In this document: piece by piece, positions 28,269 to 37,347 of the stretch
Layout: each line of letters begins with the position of its first letter
Position numbering within the stretch: the stretch's first letter is position 1
NCBI GenBank assembly: GCA_049997955.1
Contig: JAEBDY010000014.1
Coordinates: 1-64,000 of the forward strand
Length of the DNA stretch: 64,000 nucleotides
Source: Umezawaea sp049997955
Lineage (GTDB): Bacteria; Actinomycetota; Actinomycetes; Mycobacteriales; Pseudonocardiaceae
Reading direction: 5' to 3'
Made by a program: the position numbers and the translations under genes
Notes under the pieces: generated by a model
Database searches by the model: none
Seen by the model: the letters and a program-made list of their open reading frames with translations, nothing else
Told to the model about the DNA's origin: nothing

Positions 28269-29908
28269 AATGCCACGTAGCCTAATTTGATCAAGTTGCT
28301 GACCTGGCAGTTCTCGAGTGGTGCGGCGTGGTGTGATCGTTTCGGTTCGTGTGGCCGGCACGGTCGCCGGTCATGGGCGAGGGTGTAGTGGCGCGACCGG
28401 ATGAGGTATCGCTGGGCATGCTGGTCGCGGCGGTCCCGCGGGATGCGGTGGACGAGGCGGTCGCGGTGTGCGGAGTCGGTGAGAAACGCTCGGACGGCAC
28501 ACTGCCCGCGCACGTGATCACGTACCTGACGTTGGCGTTGTGCTTGTTCCCCGAGGACAACTACACCGAGGTCGCGACCAAGGTCACCGGCTCGCTGGGC
28601 CGGTGGGGCTGCTGGAACGCGGCCTGGACGGTGCCGACCGCCTCGTCGATCACCCAGGTCCGCAAATGTCTAGGCCCGACGGTGTTCCCGGAGTTGTTCG
28701 AGCGCACCTGCGGACCGGTGGCCGGGGACGCCTCGCCAGTGGCGGGAGCGGCGGCGTTGGGCACCGCACGCGGGTCGTTCCTGCGCCGATGGCGACTGCT
28801 CGCGATCGACGGGTTCGAGCTGGATCTGCCCGACAGCACGGAGAACGCGGCCGAGTTCGGCTATGCCGGGCCGGGGGACAACCGGTCGGCGTTCCCGAAA
28901 GCGCGGTGGTCGCGCTGGCCGAGTGCGGCACCCACGCGTTCGTCGCCGCCGAGGTGGCCGCGTACTCGGTCGGGGAGAAAACCCTCGCGCAGCGGCTCTA
29001 TCCGCAGTTGCGCGCGGAGGAGTTGTTGACCGCGGATCGTGGCTTCTGCTCCTGGCAGGGCTGGGACACCGCCGCCGCGACCGGGGCGGCACTGTTGTGG
29101 CAGGCCCCGACCCAACTCGACCTGCCCGTGGTGGCGGTGCTCTCCGACGGGACCTACCTCAGCGTGCTGATCAAGCCCACGATCCGGGGCGCCCGCCGCG
29201 ACCGGATCCTCGCCGCCGTCCGTGGCGGCGCCGATCCGACCGAACTCGCCGACGCCCTCGACGACAAGGGATGGCCCGTCGCGCATCGGGTTCGGGTGAT
29301 CGAGTACGAGGTCCCGGACCGGGCCGTGAACGGCAGCGGCGAACTGATCGCACTGCTGTCACGATCACAGGCCTGTACAGGGACAACGGGGCCCGAGCCG
29401 ACGAACTGACCGCCGCCTACCACCAGAGATGGGAGGAGACCGCGAACAACCAGCTCAAAACCCATCTGAGTGGTCCGGGGAAGGTGTTGTGTTCACGGCT
29501 GCCCGACCTGGTCCGTCAGGAGATCTGGGCCTACCTGATCGTGCACCACGCCATCAGCGATCTCACCGCCCGAGCCTCCGCCGCCGCCGATCTCGACCCC
29601 GACTCGATCTCCTTCGCCAAGACGTTGCGTCTGATCCGCCATTCCGCCACCGGGACAGCAGATATTTCCCCGTCGGGACTGGGCTGAGCGACTCGCCGTC
29701 CATCTGGAACGGATCGCCGCCCTGCTCATCCCACCCCCGACGGGAGCGGACCTGCCCACGCAAGATCAAACGGGCCCGGCACAACAGCTACCAGGTCAAG
29801 AAACACGACGAGCCTGCCAATATCCGTCATCAGAACCCGGCTACGATCACGATCCGCAGACTGACACCCAGACCAGCATCATGATCAAATTAGGCTACGT
29901 GGCATTGA
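28269..29908 (+). mobile_element. IS4-family insertion sequence, about 1.64 kb
   Basis: A perfect 26-bp inverted repeat is found at 28268-28293 and 29882-29907 (outer end caatgccacgtagcc). The element is flanked by 10-bp direct repeats CCCAAGGCCC, within the 8-12 bp range typical of several IS4-family groups. The exact ends are ambiguous by one or two bases. It carries one transposase gene on the + strand that is broken by two frameshifts, so it is probably not autonomous. It landed just upstream of the NB-ARC gene in the opposite orientation. Confidence 0.9.
28373..29687 (+). pseudogene. IS4-family transposase, two frameshifts
   Basis: Three frames together encode one transposase. The first (from ATG 28373) gives the N-terminal IS4 domain and the first catalytic Asp (LLAIDGFELDLPDS). 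Near 28903 (aaagcgcggtgg) one base is missing and the protein continues in another frame through the second Asp (TADRGFCSW). Near 29355 (gcactgctgtcacg) a second shift leads into the third frame with the Y-R-E signature (YHQRWEETANNQLK) and the end at 29687. All DDE elements are present, so the gene was intact recently. Two independent single-base lesions argue against a programmed frameshift. Confidence 0.85.
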
Positions 29909-29918
29909 CCCAAGGCCC
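29909..29918. repeat. Target-site duplication, right
   Basis: CCCAAGGCCC matches the copy at 28259-28268 on the other side of the IS4-type element. Confidence 0.85.
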
Positions 29919-29926
29919 ACAACTCA

Positions 29927-30216
29927 TCAGGAACCAAACGCAGCGACAACTCGTTCACGACGCACGATCATGCCAATCTTCGTACTTAACCCACGTGAGA
30001 TAACCTCCAACTCGTTGACATGGACATCCGCCAACGACAACGATCGAACGGCATTCTCAACGAGCATCTCCAAGCCGCCTGACCTGCACGGACGGCACTT
30101 TCGGCCGGTACAGCTTTGGACACACGGTGCACAAGGAGATCCCCCCGCAGGGCCCGTAACAACCACCCCTTCAAATCACGTTCCATAATTGCCTTGCAAA
30201 CATCAGCAGAGCCCAC
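29927..30216 (-). pseudogene. Possible frameshifted small gene after the immunity gene
   Basis: A frame from GTG 30216 reads ADVCKAIMERDLKGWLLRAL and continues to about residue 45. A second frame then reads LEMLVENAVRSLSLADVHV and ends RRERVVAAFGS at 29927. Joined by one frameshift near 30075 they would give a protein of about 95 residues immediately after the immunity gene (the start touches its stop). No family is recognised. It may be a decayed second immunity or accessory gene, or chance. Confidence 0.25.
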
Positions 30217-30626
30217 TACTTCTTCGAGATCGTCGAAATTCCACTCAACGCAAGAGAGAATATTCGAGCAAATGCATTCCGGACGTCCGGGTCTCGATCG
30301 AGCCGCTCCAACGATTCGAACCGCGCCGGATCAAGATCGATTGTAGCAATTCCGCCTGCATTTGCGTCATCCAAGGACGAGAGCAGCAAGAGACATCTGT
30401 ACGCCCGCACAACTCCTCCTCGCTCCTCACGCATCAGCGACTTAAGGAGCATGGGCTCCTCCTTAACCTGACTGCGGAGCGCATCCACCGAGGTCCATCG
30501 AGTCGCCCAGCCTCGATTCTCCGCCTCTGACTGAATCTCGAGCAGCTTATTGAAACTGATCTGACACACGCGAAAGTCGGGGTCTGTCGAATGAATGATA
30601 GACATCTGATCGCTACTCTCCGCCAT
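30216..30626 (-). CDS. Putative immunity protein for the Rhs toxin
   Basis: This protein of 136 residues (129 if the ATG at 30605 is used) is small, helical and acidic, with no family I recognise. Its start lies within or just after the end of the Rhs toxin gene: the ATG at 30626 overlaps the toxin stop by 14 nt, while ATG 30605 begins 7 nt after it. That is the standard position of a cognate immunity gene in polymorphic toxin loci. Its base composition is clearly less GC-rich than the Rhs body, like the toxin tip, consistent with toxin-tip/immunity modules moving together. Function is inferred from position, not from sequence similarity. Confidence 0.7.
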   Translation of the reverse strand: MAESSDQMSIIHSTDPDFRVCQISFNKLLEIQSEAENRGWATRWTSVDALRSQVKEEPMLLKSLMREERGGVVRAYRCLLLLSSLDDANAGGIATIDLDPARFESLERLDRDPDVRNAFARIFSLALSGISTISKK

Positions 30627-33600
30627 AAACGTCGATACGGATTCTCGTCTCCGGGTCGATACGCCCGTCCCTTACCCTTGCCCGAAGCTCGTCCCAACGG
30701 TGATGACCTCCAAGAATCGTGCCGTCACGCGAAACGAGAATTCCATCTCCTCTACCAGGATTATTGATCCCGTTCAAAAGCTCTTCGTTACTCAGTTCCT
30801 CGTGGTACCACTGCGACGCTGGATCCCGAGTCTTTTGCCCTTCAGTGTACCGACCGAGATCTCCCGCCTTTCCGTGACCTGTCGAGATCCCCGGCTCGCA
30901 CGGTCCGGAATTGTGAACTAGTACTGAAGTCTTGCCCGCCAGCACATAGTACGTGTGGACGCCGTCGATAGTCAGATCGTATGTGCGAAACGTAGAAACA
31001 TATTGCCTAGTGGCCACAATTACGGTCTGACCGTTGCCAGGAGTCTGGAGTTTGTCACCTACCTTGAGCAAATCGGCGCGAGCCCATTCATGAGCCGAAG
31101 CGATGTAGAAGCGATGGTGCGCTGTAGTCGTGATCATCCTGGGACCGTCAGGGGTGGCGACCGCCAGGTCAACGTATTGCTTGTCCGCATCCGTCACATG
31201 GACTGCGATCACGTCATGCGACTCGACAATCGAACTCTCCGGCTCGTTGTTGGCAACCACATCGCCAACAACGATCGCATCAATCCGCTTCGTCGACCGA
31301 TCAGCCATCAACACCCGTGTATCACCGGTGAAACTGTCACACGATTTCAGCGCACCCTTGAGTGCACCCGATCCCTTGCTCGCCCCAGAACCGACTCTGC
31401 CTTCTGCTGACACGGCCTGGCTCAGTCCATATCCGGCGCTGCCAACTCCGCTGAGCACACCACCGGCAGCCATCGGCGGAGAGGTACCTTCAAGTACACC
31501 AGCCACGATCGCCCCGCAGATCGTCGCTGCGCACTGCGCGACGATCGGCGCCAGCACGACAGCAAGTGCCAACGCCTTGCCGAACGACGGGTTCCGATGC
31601 TCGGTCAACCCGAACGACCGAGCTGCGGAGCAGAAGTCCGCGTTCACCGAACTCTCCCGCTGGCAACGGTTGAACGCCCAGTCCCACACCGCATCGCCAT
31701 AGCTGTCACCGGGACCATAGCTATACCCGCCAGGCCGGACCTGCTTCAACACCTCGAACGTCGGCACCTGCACGTTCGCGATGTACGGCTGATGCGCCGG
31801 ATTCGTGTTCGTACCGACCAACACCGAATACCGGATCTGATCAGCAGACGGGCCGGCCGATGGGATGTTCCACTCCTTCATCCCGTCGACCTGGTCCCAC
31901 CCATTGCCGTTGTTGCAACTGTCGCACCACAAACCGGTCGGATCGCTGAACGTCACCGGACTGTTGTTGCTGTACGCGTAGGCGTTCCACTGCTGCGGAT
32001 CCTGCAAGTCCATCACCGGATCCACCGACACGAACCGACCCAACACCGGGTCGTACTCACGAGCACCGATATGCGTCAGACCCGTGTTGTCGTTCGTGCC
32101 ACCCACGAACCCTTTGTCGAAACCCGACAACCACGACCCGGTCGTCCCGCGCTCCTCACCGAACGGAAGCGACCGACGAATCCCCACCGGCTGCGCCAAC
32201 GACGACCCGATCGTCACCTCCGCGGTGCCGTTGCGATCACTGGAGACCCACGTCATCACACCCGACTTGCGGGTCGCGACCGTCTGCCCAGCGTGCGAGT
32301 AGAACCGAGTGCACGCCTTCGCACCCGACGACGCCGTGTACCGCAACTCCTGCCCAGGCAGGTAGAGCGTGCGTCCGGTCGGATCGCGTCGAATGAGACG
32401 GTTGCCGTCCGCGTCGTAGACGTAGGTCGTCGTGCCGGTCGTGTCCGTCGACGTGCCCAGGTGCCCTTCGGCATCCCAGGTCATCGTCTGAGTTCCGTTA
32501 GACGGGGTCGGACGGGACTTCAGGTTGCCCACGGCGTCGTAGGAGAACGCCGCGGTGCGGGTGCCCTGCGAATCCGTCGTGGTCGTGCTCGCGACACCGT
32601 GTTTGCCCGGAACCGGCGTGTAGGTCGTGGTCCGCACACCAGCGGTCGTGGCGCGCTCCACCAACTTCGTCCGGTCGCCCGAAGTGTTGTAGGTGAACGA
32701 CTGCGAGTACTTCGCAGGCCCACCGAGCGCGGCATCCGGGGCACTGGAGCACTCACCCGAGGCGGGCGTCCACGCATCGGTCACCCTGCGCAGGTAGTCC
32801 GTGCGGAAGCATTGGTTGTCACCGCTGACCGCGTCGGCGATCTTTGTGACGTTGCCGGAGTCGTCGTAGCTGTACCGGACGTTCGCCACGTCGGTTTGGG
32901 TGGTTTCCTTCCGGGTCCAGATCTGCGCGAGTCGCCGGGTGGTCTCGTCGTAGGTCCTGACGACGTCGACGTTGCTGCTGTTGGCGTCGGCGAGGGTGTA
33001 GGAACCGAGTTCACCGAACGAGGTGTAGCCGGTGGAGTCGACGACTGCGGTGTCGGGTGCGGTGCCGTACCCGCTCACCTGCTTGATCGGTTGCCCCAAC
33101 GCGTCATAGGAATACGTCAACGTCTCCCGTTTGGCGTCGCCGAGAACGGGGATGCGCGTTGTGTTGGGCGCGCCGTTGGCCCGGTAGGTGTAGACGTACT
33201 GGTAGCTTCCCGCGAGCCCCGTCTCCGACGCCGGGATCGTCACCGTCGAACTGGTCGATCGATAGCCGGAATCGATGCCGTTGATCTCGCTCGTGTACGC
33301 CTCCGCACCACCCGGAACCACGTAGCGAACCGACTTCACCAAGTGGCCGTTGACCTTGGTGCCGTCGGCGAGCAGATCGTAGATCCACTCGGCGCGTTTG
33401 GGTCCGGTGACCGACCCTTCCCGTGTGCTGGTCTTGCGACCGGCGCCGTCGTAGGTGAAGGCGAGAGTGTTGCCGAGCCCGTCCTTCGTGGAGGTCAACT
33501 GGTCGGCGTCGTCGTACGTCGAGGTGGTGGTGCCCTTGTCCGGGTCGATCGCCTTGATCTGCCTGCCGAGCAGGTCGTATCCGTACTCCCAGACAAGACC

Positions 33601-36600
33601 GGCCGGGTTGACGGCCTTCTTCAACCGGTCTTGCCGGTCGAAGAAGTATTTGGTGGCGTCGTAGCCCGAGGGATCGGGGCTGCCTGCGGCGATTCCGGTG
33701 TGGTATTGCCTCAACTCGGTGGTGCGTCCCTGGACGTCCGTCAGCACAGACGTTGCCGTAGCGCCCGATGGAGGCGTCACATCCGTGCGGTCACCGGCGC
33801 TGTAGGTCGTTGTGCGGTACAACTCCTCGCCGCCAGGACTGGCGGTGGGCGCGTTTTTCTTGGCGATCGACGCGGTGGTTCGTCCCGCGCCGTCGTAGAT
33901 CGTCGTGGTCTGGCGCGGAATGACCTCGCTGGGGCGGAAGAGTTCCGTTCCCGGCGCGGTGGTCGCCAGGTACTCGGCGTTGGCACGCACCGCGCGTCCC
34001 ACGGAGTCGTAGTAGACGTCGGTCACCACGGCGAACGGGCTGTTCCCGGATGATTCGAGTCGCTGGGTCTGGCGTGGTCGGAGGAGCCCGTCCAGGAGTT
34101 GGTAGGAGGTGATGTAGTCGCCATTGGGTCCGAGCGTCTTCGAGGTGACGACCGACGGCCCAGTGGTCCGGGTCAGATAGGAGAAGACCTGACTGGCAGG
34201 AACTACACCCTTCTCACGTCCTGGTGTCCAGACGCCTGTGGTGCGGCCGAGTCCGTCGTAGGTGAGATCGGTGCGGAATCCGTTGGGGTCGATGCTGGAC
34301 ACGGGCAACTGCCACGCGGGCGCCATCGTGGTGGTCGTGGACCAGCCCATCTGGTTGGTGATCACCGCTTTGGTGACCGGTCCTCCACTCGACGGCGTGT
34401 AGGCGATGGTGGAGCTGCCCTTGATGTCGGTCATCTTCGTCGGGCGGCCATAAGCGTCGTACTCGGTAGAGGTCTTGGCGAGATACTCCGCAACGCCGTT
34501 CGTGTAGGACTTGAGCACCTCGGCCTTGGTGACCTCTCCCTTGGTGGGAGCGACTCCGAGCGCCGCGTTGTCGAAGTAGGTCCGGTCGTCGGACACGACG
34601 TCATCGTCCTGCAAACCGATTCCGGATTGGGCCTTCGCGCAGTCCACGACAAACTGCCGTTGACGGTGGACGGTGTTGACCAACCACGCGCCGGTGTTGC
34701 GGCTGTAGTCGATGATCGTGCACTTCTCGTCACCGGCAACAGCGTTGTCACCCAAGTCCTCGGTTCGGACGGGCATGCCGTAGGTGTTCTCGAACGTCGT
34801 GTAGCTGGTGGTGGTGCGGTAGCCGCGATTCCCGTCGAGCTTCGTGCGGGAATGCGTCGCCGACGTGCCGAGGTGGCGGGCGTGCACCGTGGTGCCGTTG
34901 ATCGTCCTACTGGCGGTAGGCGGAGACTGCCACGGCTCGTTGACGGTGGCGGAGACCTCCGGGCCGTCGACACCGTCGTAGGTGATCGATTCGCGGACCA
35001 TGCCCGCGAACTCGTCCTCGTCCTTGGTCGCCGGCACCGAGCCGATCGCGATGGCGGGCAACGGTACATCACGTGTGCCCGAAGGAAGTTTGTCTCCGTG
35101 CATGCCTCGCAGGTATCGGGTCTCAGTAACGGTTTGTTCTCCGGGGACGCCCTTGATCGTGCGGACCGCGCCGTAGCCGCGCCACACCGACCACGTCTTG
35201 TCCTCGGCTTGGATCAGGCCGTTGTCGTCGGAGTAGTGCCAGGCGGGGTTGCCGACGTAGTCGTAGTGCGTGACCTCTGTGGCCCCGCCGCCTACCAGGT
35301 CCGATTCCGTGACGTCGGTGACGACGTACTTGTGGAAGAAGTCGAGGATCGAGTCGGTGGCACCGTCCGGTTTCCAGCGCACCGGATAGCAGCGAAGGGT
35401 GTTGTCCTGCAACGCGCTCTCATCGGGCATCCGGGAACCTGGCACGCAGTCGGGTTGGGAGTAGACGACGTCGATGCGGCCACCGGTCTCGGTGAAAACG
35501 GTCTTGAGACGCCACCACTTCATCGCCGCGCGCTGGTCGGAGTGCGTGTCCACGCGGTTGCTCAACTGGATCCCGGCGAACGTGACGTCGGGAACGGTCG
35601 TGGTCTCCCCCACCAGGCCTTGATGGGAGATGCGGTCCAGCCACAAGCCGGCGCGGGTTCCGTCGCCCGGATCCGGGAACGACTGACCGAGGATCCACTT
35701 CTCGACCGCCGTGCCGCCGACCTTGGTCGTCACGGCGGTCAGCCTCTTGGTGGTCCAGAACGTCGGCGATACCGTCGTGCAGGGGCTGGTGGAGCAGGAC
35801 TGGTCCCACGGGGTGTCGGGCCAGTGCTGGGCGTCGTGGACACCGCAGTCGGCGAGGCAGCGGTCAGCGGTGTCGAAGACCACCTGCATCGGCGCGGTCT
35901 CGGTGCGGTCAACCTTGGTGCCGTAGTCGATCTGCTGGAGGTAGGTGGCGCGGTCGTACTCCACCAGGTCGGTCTTGGTGTTGTTGCGGGCGTACTTGTT
36001 GGTTTCCTTGCCGTACTTGTACGACATGGTGTTGCCATGGAGGTCCACGACGTAGTCGAGGCTCCAGCGGTAGCCCTGGGTGCAGAAGGAGTCCTTGAAC
36101 AGCGTTGCGGCGCACGGTTCCCCGTCGTGGTTGCCCGCGACCGGCATCGTCGCCGTGGACTCGGCACTGCGACCGAACCAGTACTTGGTTCCTTCGGTGG
36201 TGGTCACGACCCAGTGCTCGCCGTCGCGTGCCCCGTTCGTCAGACCGGTGCGGTGTTCGACGTAGGTGCCGTCGTCGTTGCGCAGACGCCACCGGTTCGG
36301 CGTATTGGTGTCCTCGATCAACTCCCCGGCGTGACCGACCATGGACAGCGTCGCGTTGCTGTTGACCCAGCACTGGTCGCCGGTTTTCACGGTGTTGCGG
36401 GCGCCGTTGGCCATGTCGTCGGAACAGGCTTGGTAGCGGCGTTCGATGAAGTTCGACCCCAGGTCAAAGCCCTCGCCCACCCAGGAGGGTTGGTTGTTGG
36501 ACGCGGCCATGCGGCCGTCCACGCTGGAGGAGGAGTAGGACAGGCTGAGCGAGGGAGTGGGTCCTCCCAGTGAGGGTGGTGTGCGCAGTGGATATCCCCA

Positions 36601-37317
36601 GGAGAAGCCACCGGCGTTGCCGCCGGCGTTCCACGTCGCGGATGGCGCCAGGCTGGTCGCGGAGTACTTGCCCGAACCGCTGGAGGTTCCTGCCGCGAGC
36701 GCTACCAGTGTGGTCGCGGCGGAGGTCCCCTCCGCAGATGTGACCTGTGCGTTCTTCGCGTCGTTGTTCGACTGCAAGGGCTTGCCTTGGCACTCCGGCT
36801 TGTCCGGCGTGGTCAAGGCGCACTCGGGCAGTTCGGTCAACTTAAGCCGCTCGGCCCAATCCGCGCCGTATGCCCAGCGGAACCGCGTGTAGTCCACGCT
36901 CACCTTGGTCTTGCCGCCGGACACTCGGAACAGCACGCCGTCGACACCGGTGGCCAGAGCTGTCGCCCGGTCGAAGGTGTCCACTTTGATCTTCGGAGCA
37001 GACTTGGTCTCACCCGTGGCGACGATGGACACGGGTGTGGCGGATTTGGTGTCGGTTCGCTGGGCGCTCACATCACCAGGAACGATCTCGGTGGTCGACG
37101 CGTCCGGCCAGACAGGTGCGGCTCGTTTGAAAGGAGCACCGGTTCTGGGGATCAGGTTGGAGCGCTTCGCGACGGTTTCACCCGCGACGGCACGTTCCGA
37201 CTGTGCTGATCCAGGCTGATAGGGGGCGGCAACAGCGGGAAGCGCGGTCACCAACGTCATGGTGAGAGAAGCCACCAACGCGATGGCCAACCCTCGTCTG
37301 GGCAGGGTCGAAGACAT
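30613..37317 (-). CDS. Secreted Rhs/YD-repeat polymorphic toxin with Hint domain and ParB-like tip
   Basis: This 2234-residue protein begins with a signal peptide (LVASLTMTLVTALPAVAA). A beta-rich N-terminal region with SpvB-like character is followed by many YD/Rhs repeats forming the toxin cocoon, and the Rhs core motif (GLTHIGAREYDPVLGRFVS ... DPTGLW) near 1850-1900. A Hint autoprocessing domain starts at C1993 (CDSFTGDTRVL) and ends VLVHNS near 2136. The last 95 residues are the toxin tip with GILVSRDGTILGGHHRW; the GHHR motif (2204-2207) resembles ParB/sulfiredoxin-type nuclease folds. The start follows a GGAG site. It is preceded 30 nt upstream by a secreted LamG/FG-GAP gene and followed by a probable immunity gene. 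Confidence 0.9.
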   Translation of the reverse strand: MSSTLPRRGLAIALVASLTMTLVTALPAVAAPYQPGSAQSERAVAGETVAKRSNLIPRTGAPFKRAAPVWPDASTTEIVPGDVSAQRTDTKSATPVSIVATGETKSAPKIKVDTFDRATALATGVDGVLFRVSGGKTKVSVDYTRFRWAYGADWAERLKLTELPECALTTPDKPECQGKPLQSNNDAKNAQVTSAEGTSAATTLVALAAGTSSGSGKYSATSLAPSATWNAGGNAGGFSWGYPLRTPPSLGGPTPSLSLSYSSSSVDGRMAASNNQPSWVGEGFDLGSNFIERRYQACSDDMANGARNTVKTGDQCWVNSNATLSMVGHAGELIEDTNTPNRWRLRNDDGTYVEHRTGLTNGARDGEHWVVTTTEGTKYWFGRSAESTATMPVAGNHDGEPCAATLFKDSFCTQGYRWSLDYVVDLHGNTMSYKYGKETNKYARNNTKTDLVEYDRATYLQQIDYGTKVDRTETAPMQVVFDTADRCLADCGVHDAQHWPDTPWDQSCSTSPCTTVSPTFWTTKRLTAVTTKVGGTAVEKWILGQSFPDPGDGTRAGLWLDRISHQGLVGETTTVPDVTFAGIQLSNRVDTHSDQRAAMKWWRLKTVFTETGGRIDVVYSQPDCVPGSRMPDESALQDNTLRCYPVRWKPDGATDSILDFFHKYVVTDVTESDLVGGGATEVTHYDYVGNPAWHYSDDNGLIQAEDKTWSVWRGYGAVRTIKGVPGEQTVTETRYLRGMHGDKLPSGTRDVPLPAIAIGSVPATKDEDEFAGMVRESITYDGVDGPEVSATVNEPWQSPPTASRTINGTTVHARHLGTSATHSRTKLDGNRGYRTTTSYTTFENTYGMPVRTEDLGDNAVAGDEKCTIIDYSRNTGAWLVNTVHRQRQFVVDCAKAQSGIGLQDDDVVSDDRTYFDNAALGVAPTKGEVTKAEVLKSYTNGVAEYLAKTSTEYDAYGRPTKMTDIKGSSTIAYTPSSGGPVTKAVITNQMGWSTTTTMAPAWQLPVSSIDPNGFRTDLTYDGLGRTTGVWTPGREKGVVPASQVFSYLTRTTGPSVVTSKTLGPNGDYITSYQLLDGLLRPRQTQRLESSGNSPFAVVTDVYYDSVGRAVRANAEYLATTAPGTELFRPSEVIPRQTTTIYDGAGRTTASIAKKNAPTASPGGEELYRTTTYSAGDRTDVTPPSGATATSVLTDVQGRTTELRQYHTGIAAGSPDPSGYDATKYFFDRQDRLKKAVNPAGLVWEYGYDLLGRQIKAIDPDKGTTTSTYDDADQLTSTKDGLGNTLAFTYDGAGRKTSTREGSVTGPKRAEWIYDLLADGTKVNGHLVKSVRYVVPGGAEAYTSEINGIDSGYRSTSSTVTIPASETGLAGSYQYVYTYRANGAPNTTRIPVLGDAKRETLTYSYDALGQPIKQVSGYGTAPDTAVVDSTGYTSFGELGSYTLADANSSNVDVVRTYDETTRRLAQIWTRKETTQTDVANVRYSYDDSGNVTKIADAVSGDNQCFRTDYLRRVTDAWTPASGECSSAPDAALGGPAKYSQSFTYNTSGDRTKLVERATTAGVRTTTYTPVPGKHGVASTTTTDSQGTRTAAFSYDAVGNLKSRPTPSNGTQTMTWDAEGHLGTSTDTTGTTTYVYDADGNRLIRRDPTGRTLYLPGQELRYTASSGAKACTRFYSHAGQTVATRKSGVMTWVSSDRNGTAEVTIGSSLAQPVGIRRSLPFGEERGTTGSWLSGFDKGFVGGTNDNTGLTHIGAREYDPVLGRFVSVDPVMDLQDPQQWNAYAYSNNSPVTFSDPTGLWCDSCNNGNGWDQVDGMKEWNIPSAGPSADQIRYSVLVGTNTNPAHQPYIANVQVPTFEVLKQVRPGGYSYGPGDSYGDAVWDWAFNRCQRESSVNADFCSAARSFGLTEHRNPSFGKALALAVVLAPIVAQCAATICGAIVAGVLEGTSPPMAAGGVLSGVGSAGYGLSQAVSAEGRVGSGASKGSGALKGALKSCDSFTGDTRVLMADRSTKRIDAIVVGDVVANNEPESSIVESHDVIAVHVTDADKQYVDLAVATPDGPRMITTTAHHRFYIASAHEWARADLLKVGDKLQTPGNGQTVIVATRQYVSTFRTYDLTIDGVHTYYVLAGKTSVLVHNSGPCEPGISTGHGKAGDLGRYTEGQKTRDPASQWYHEELSNEELLNGINNPGRGDGILVSRDGTILGGHHRWDELRARVRDGRIDPETRIRIDVYGGE

Positions 37318-37347
37318 AGCGGTACTCCAGGGATGGAGGAACGAGGG

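Noticed and set aside
32605..32930. Intein within the Rhs gene
   Set aside because: The only Hint-type segment is C-terminal and precedes the toxin tip, without a C-extein joint; it is a toxin-release Hint domain.
31597..36573. Two long + strand frames opposite the Rhs gene
   Set aside because: Repetitive Arg/Gly/Val-rich translations mirror the YD repeats on the other strand; no domains.
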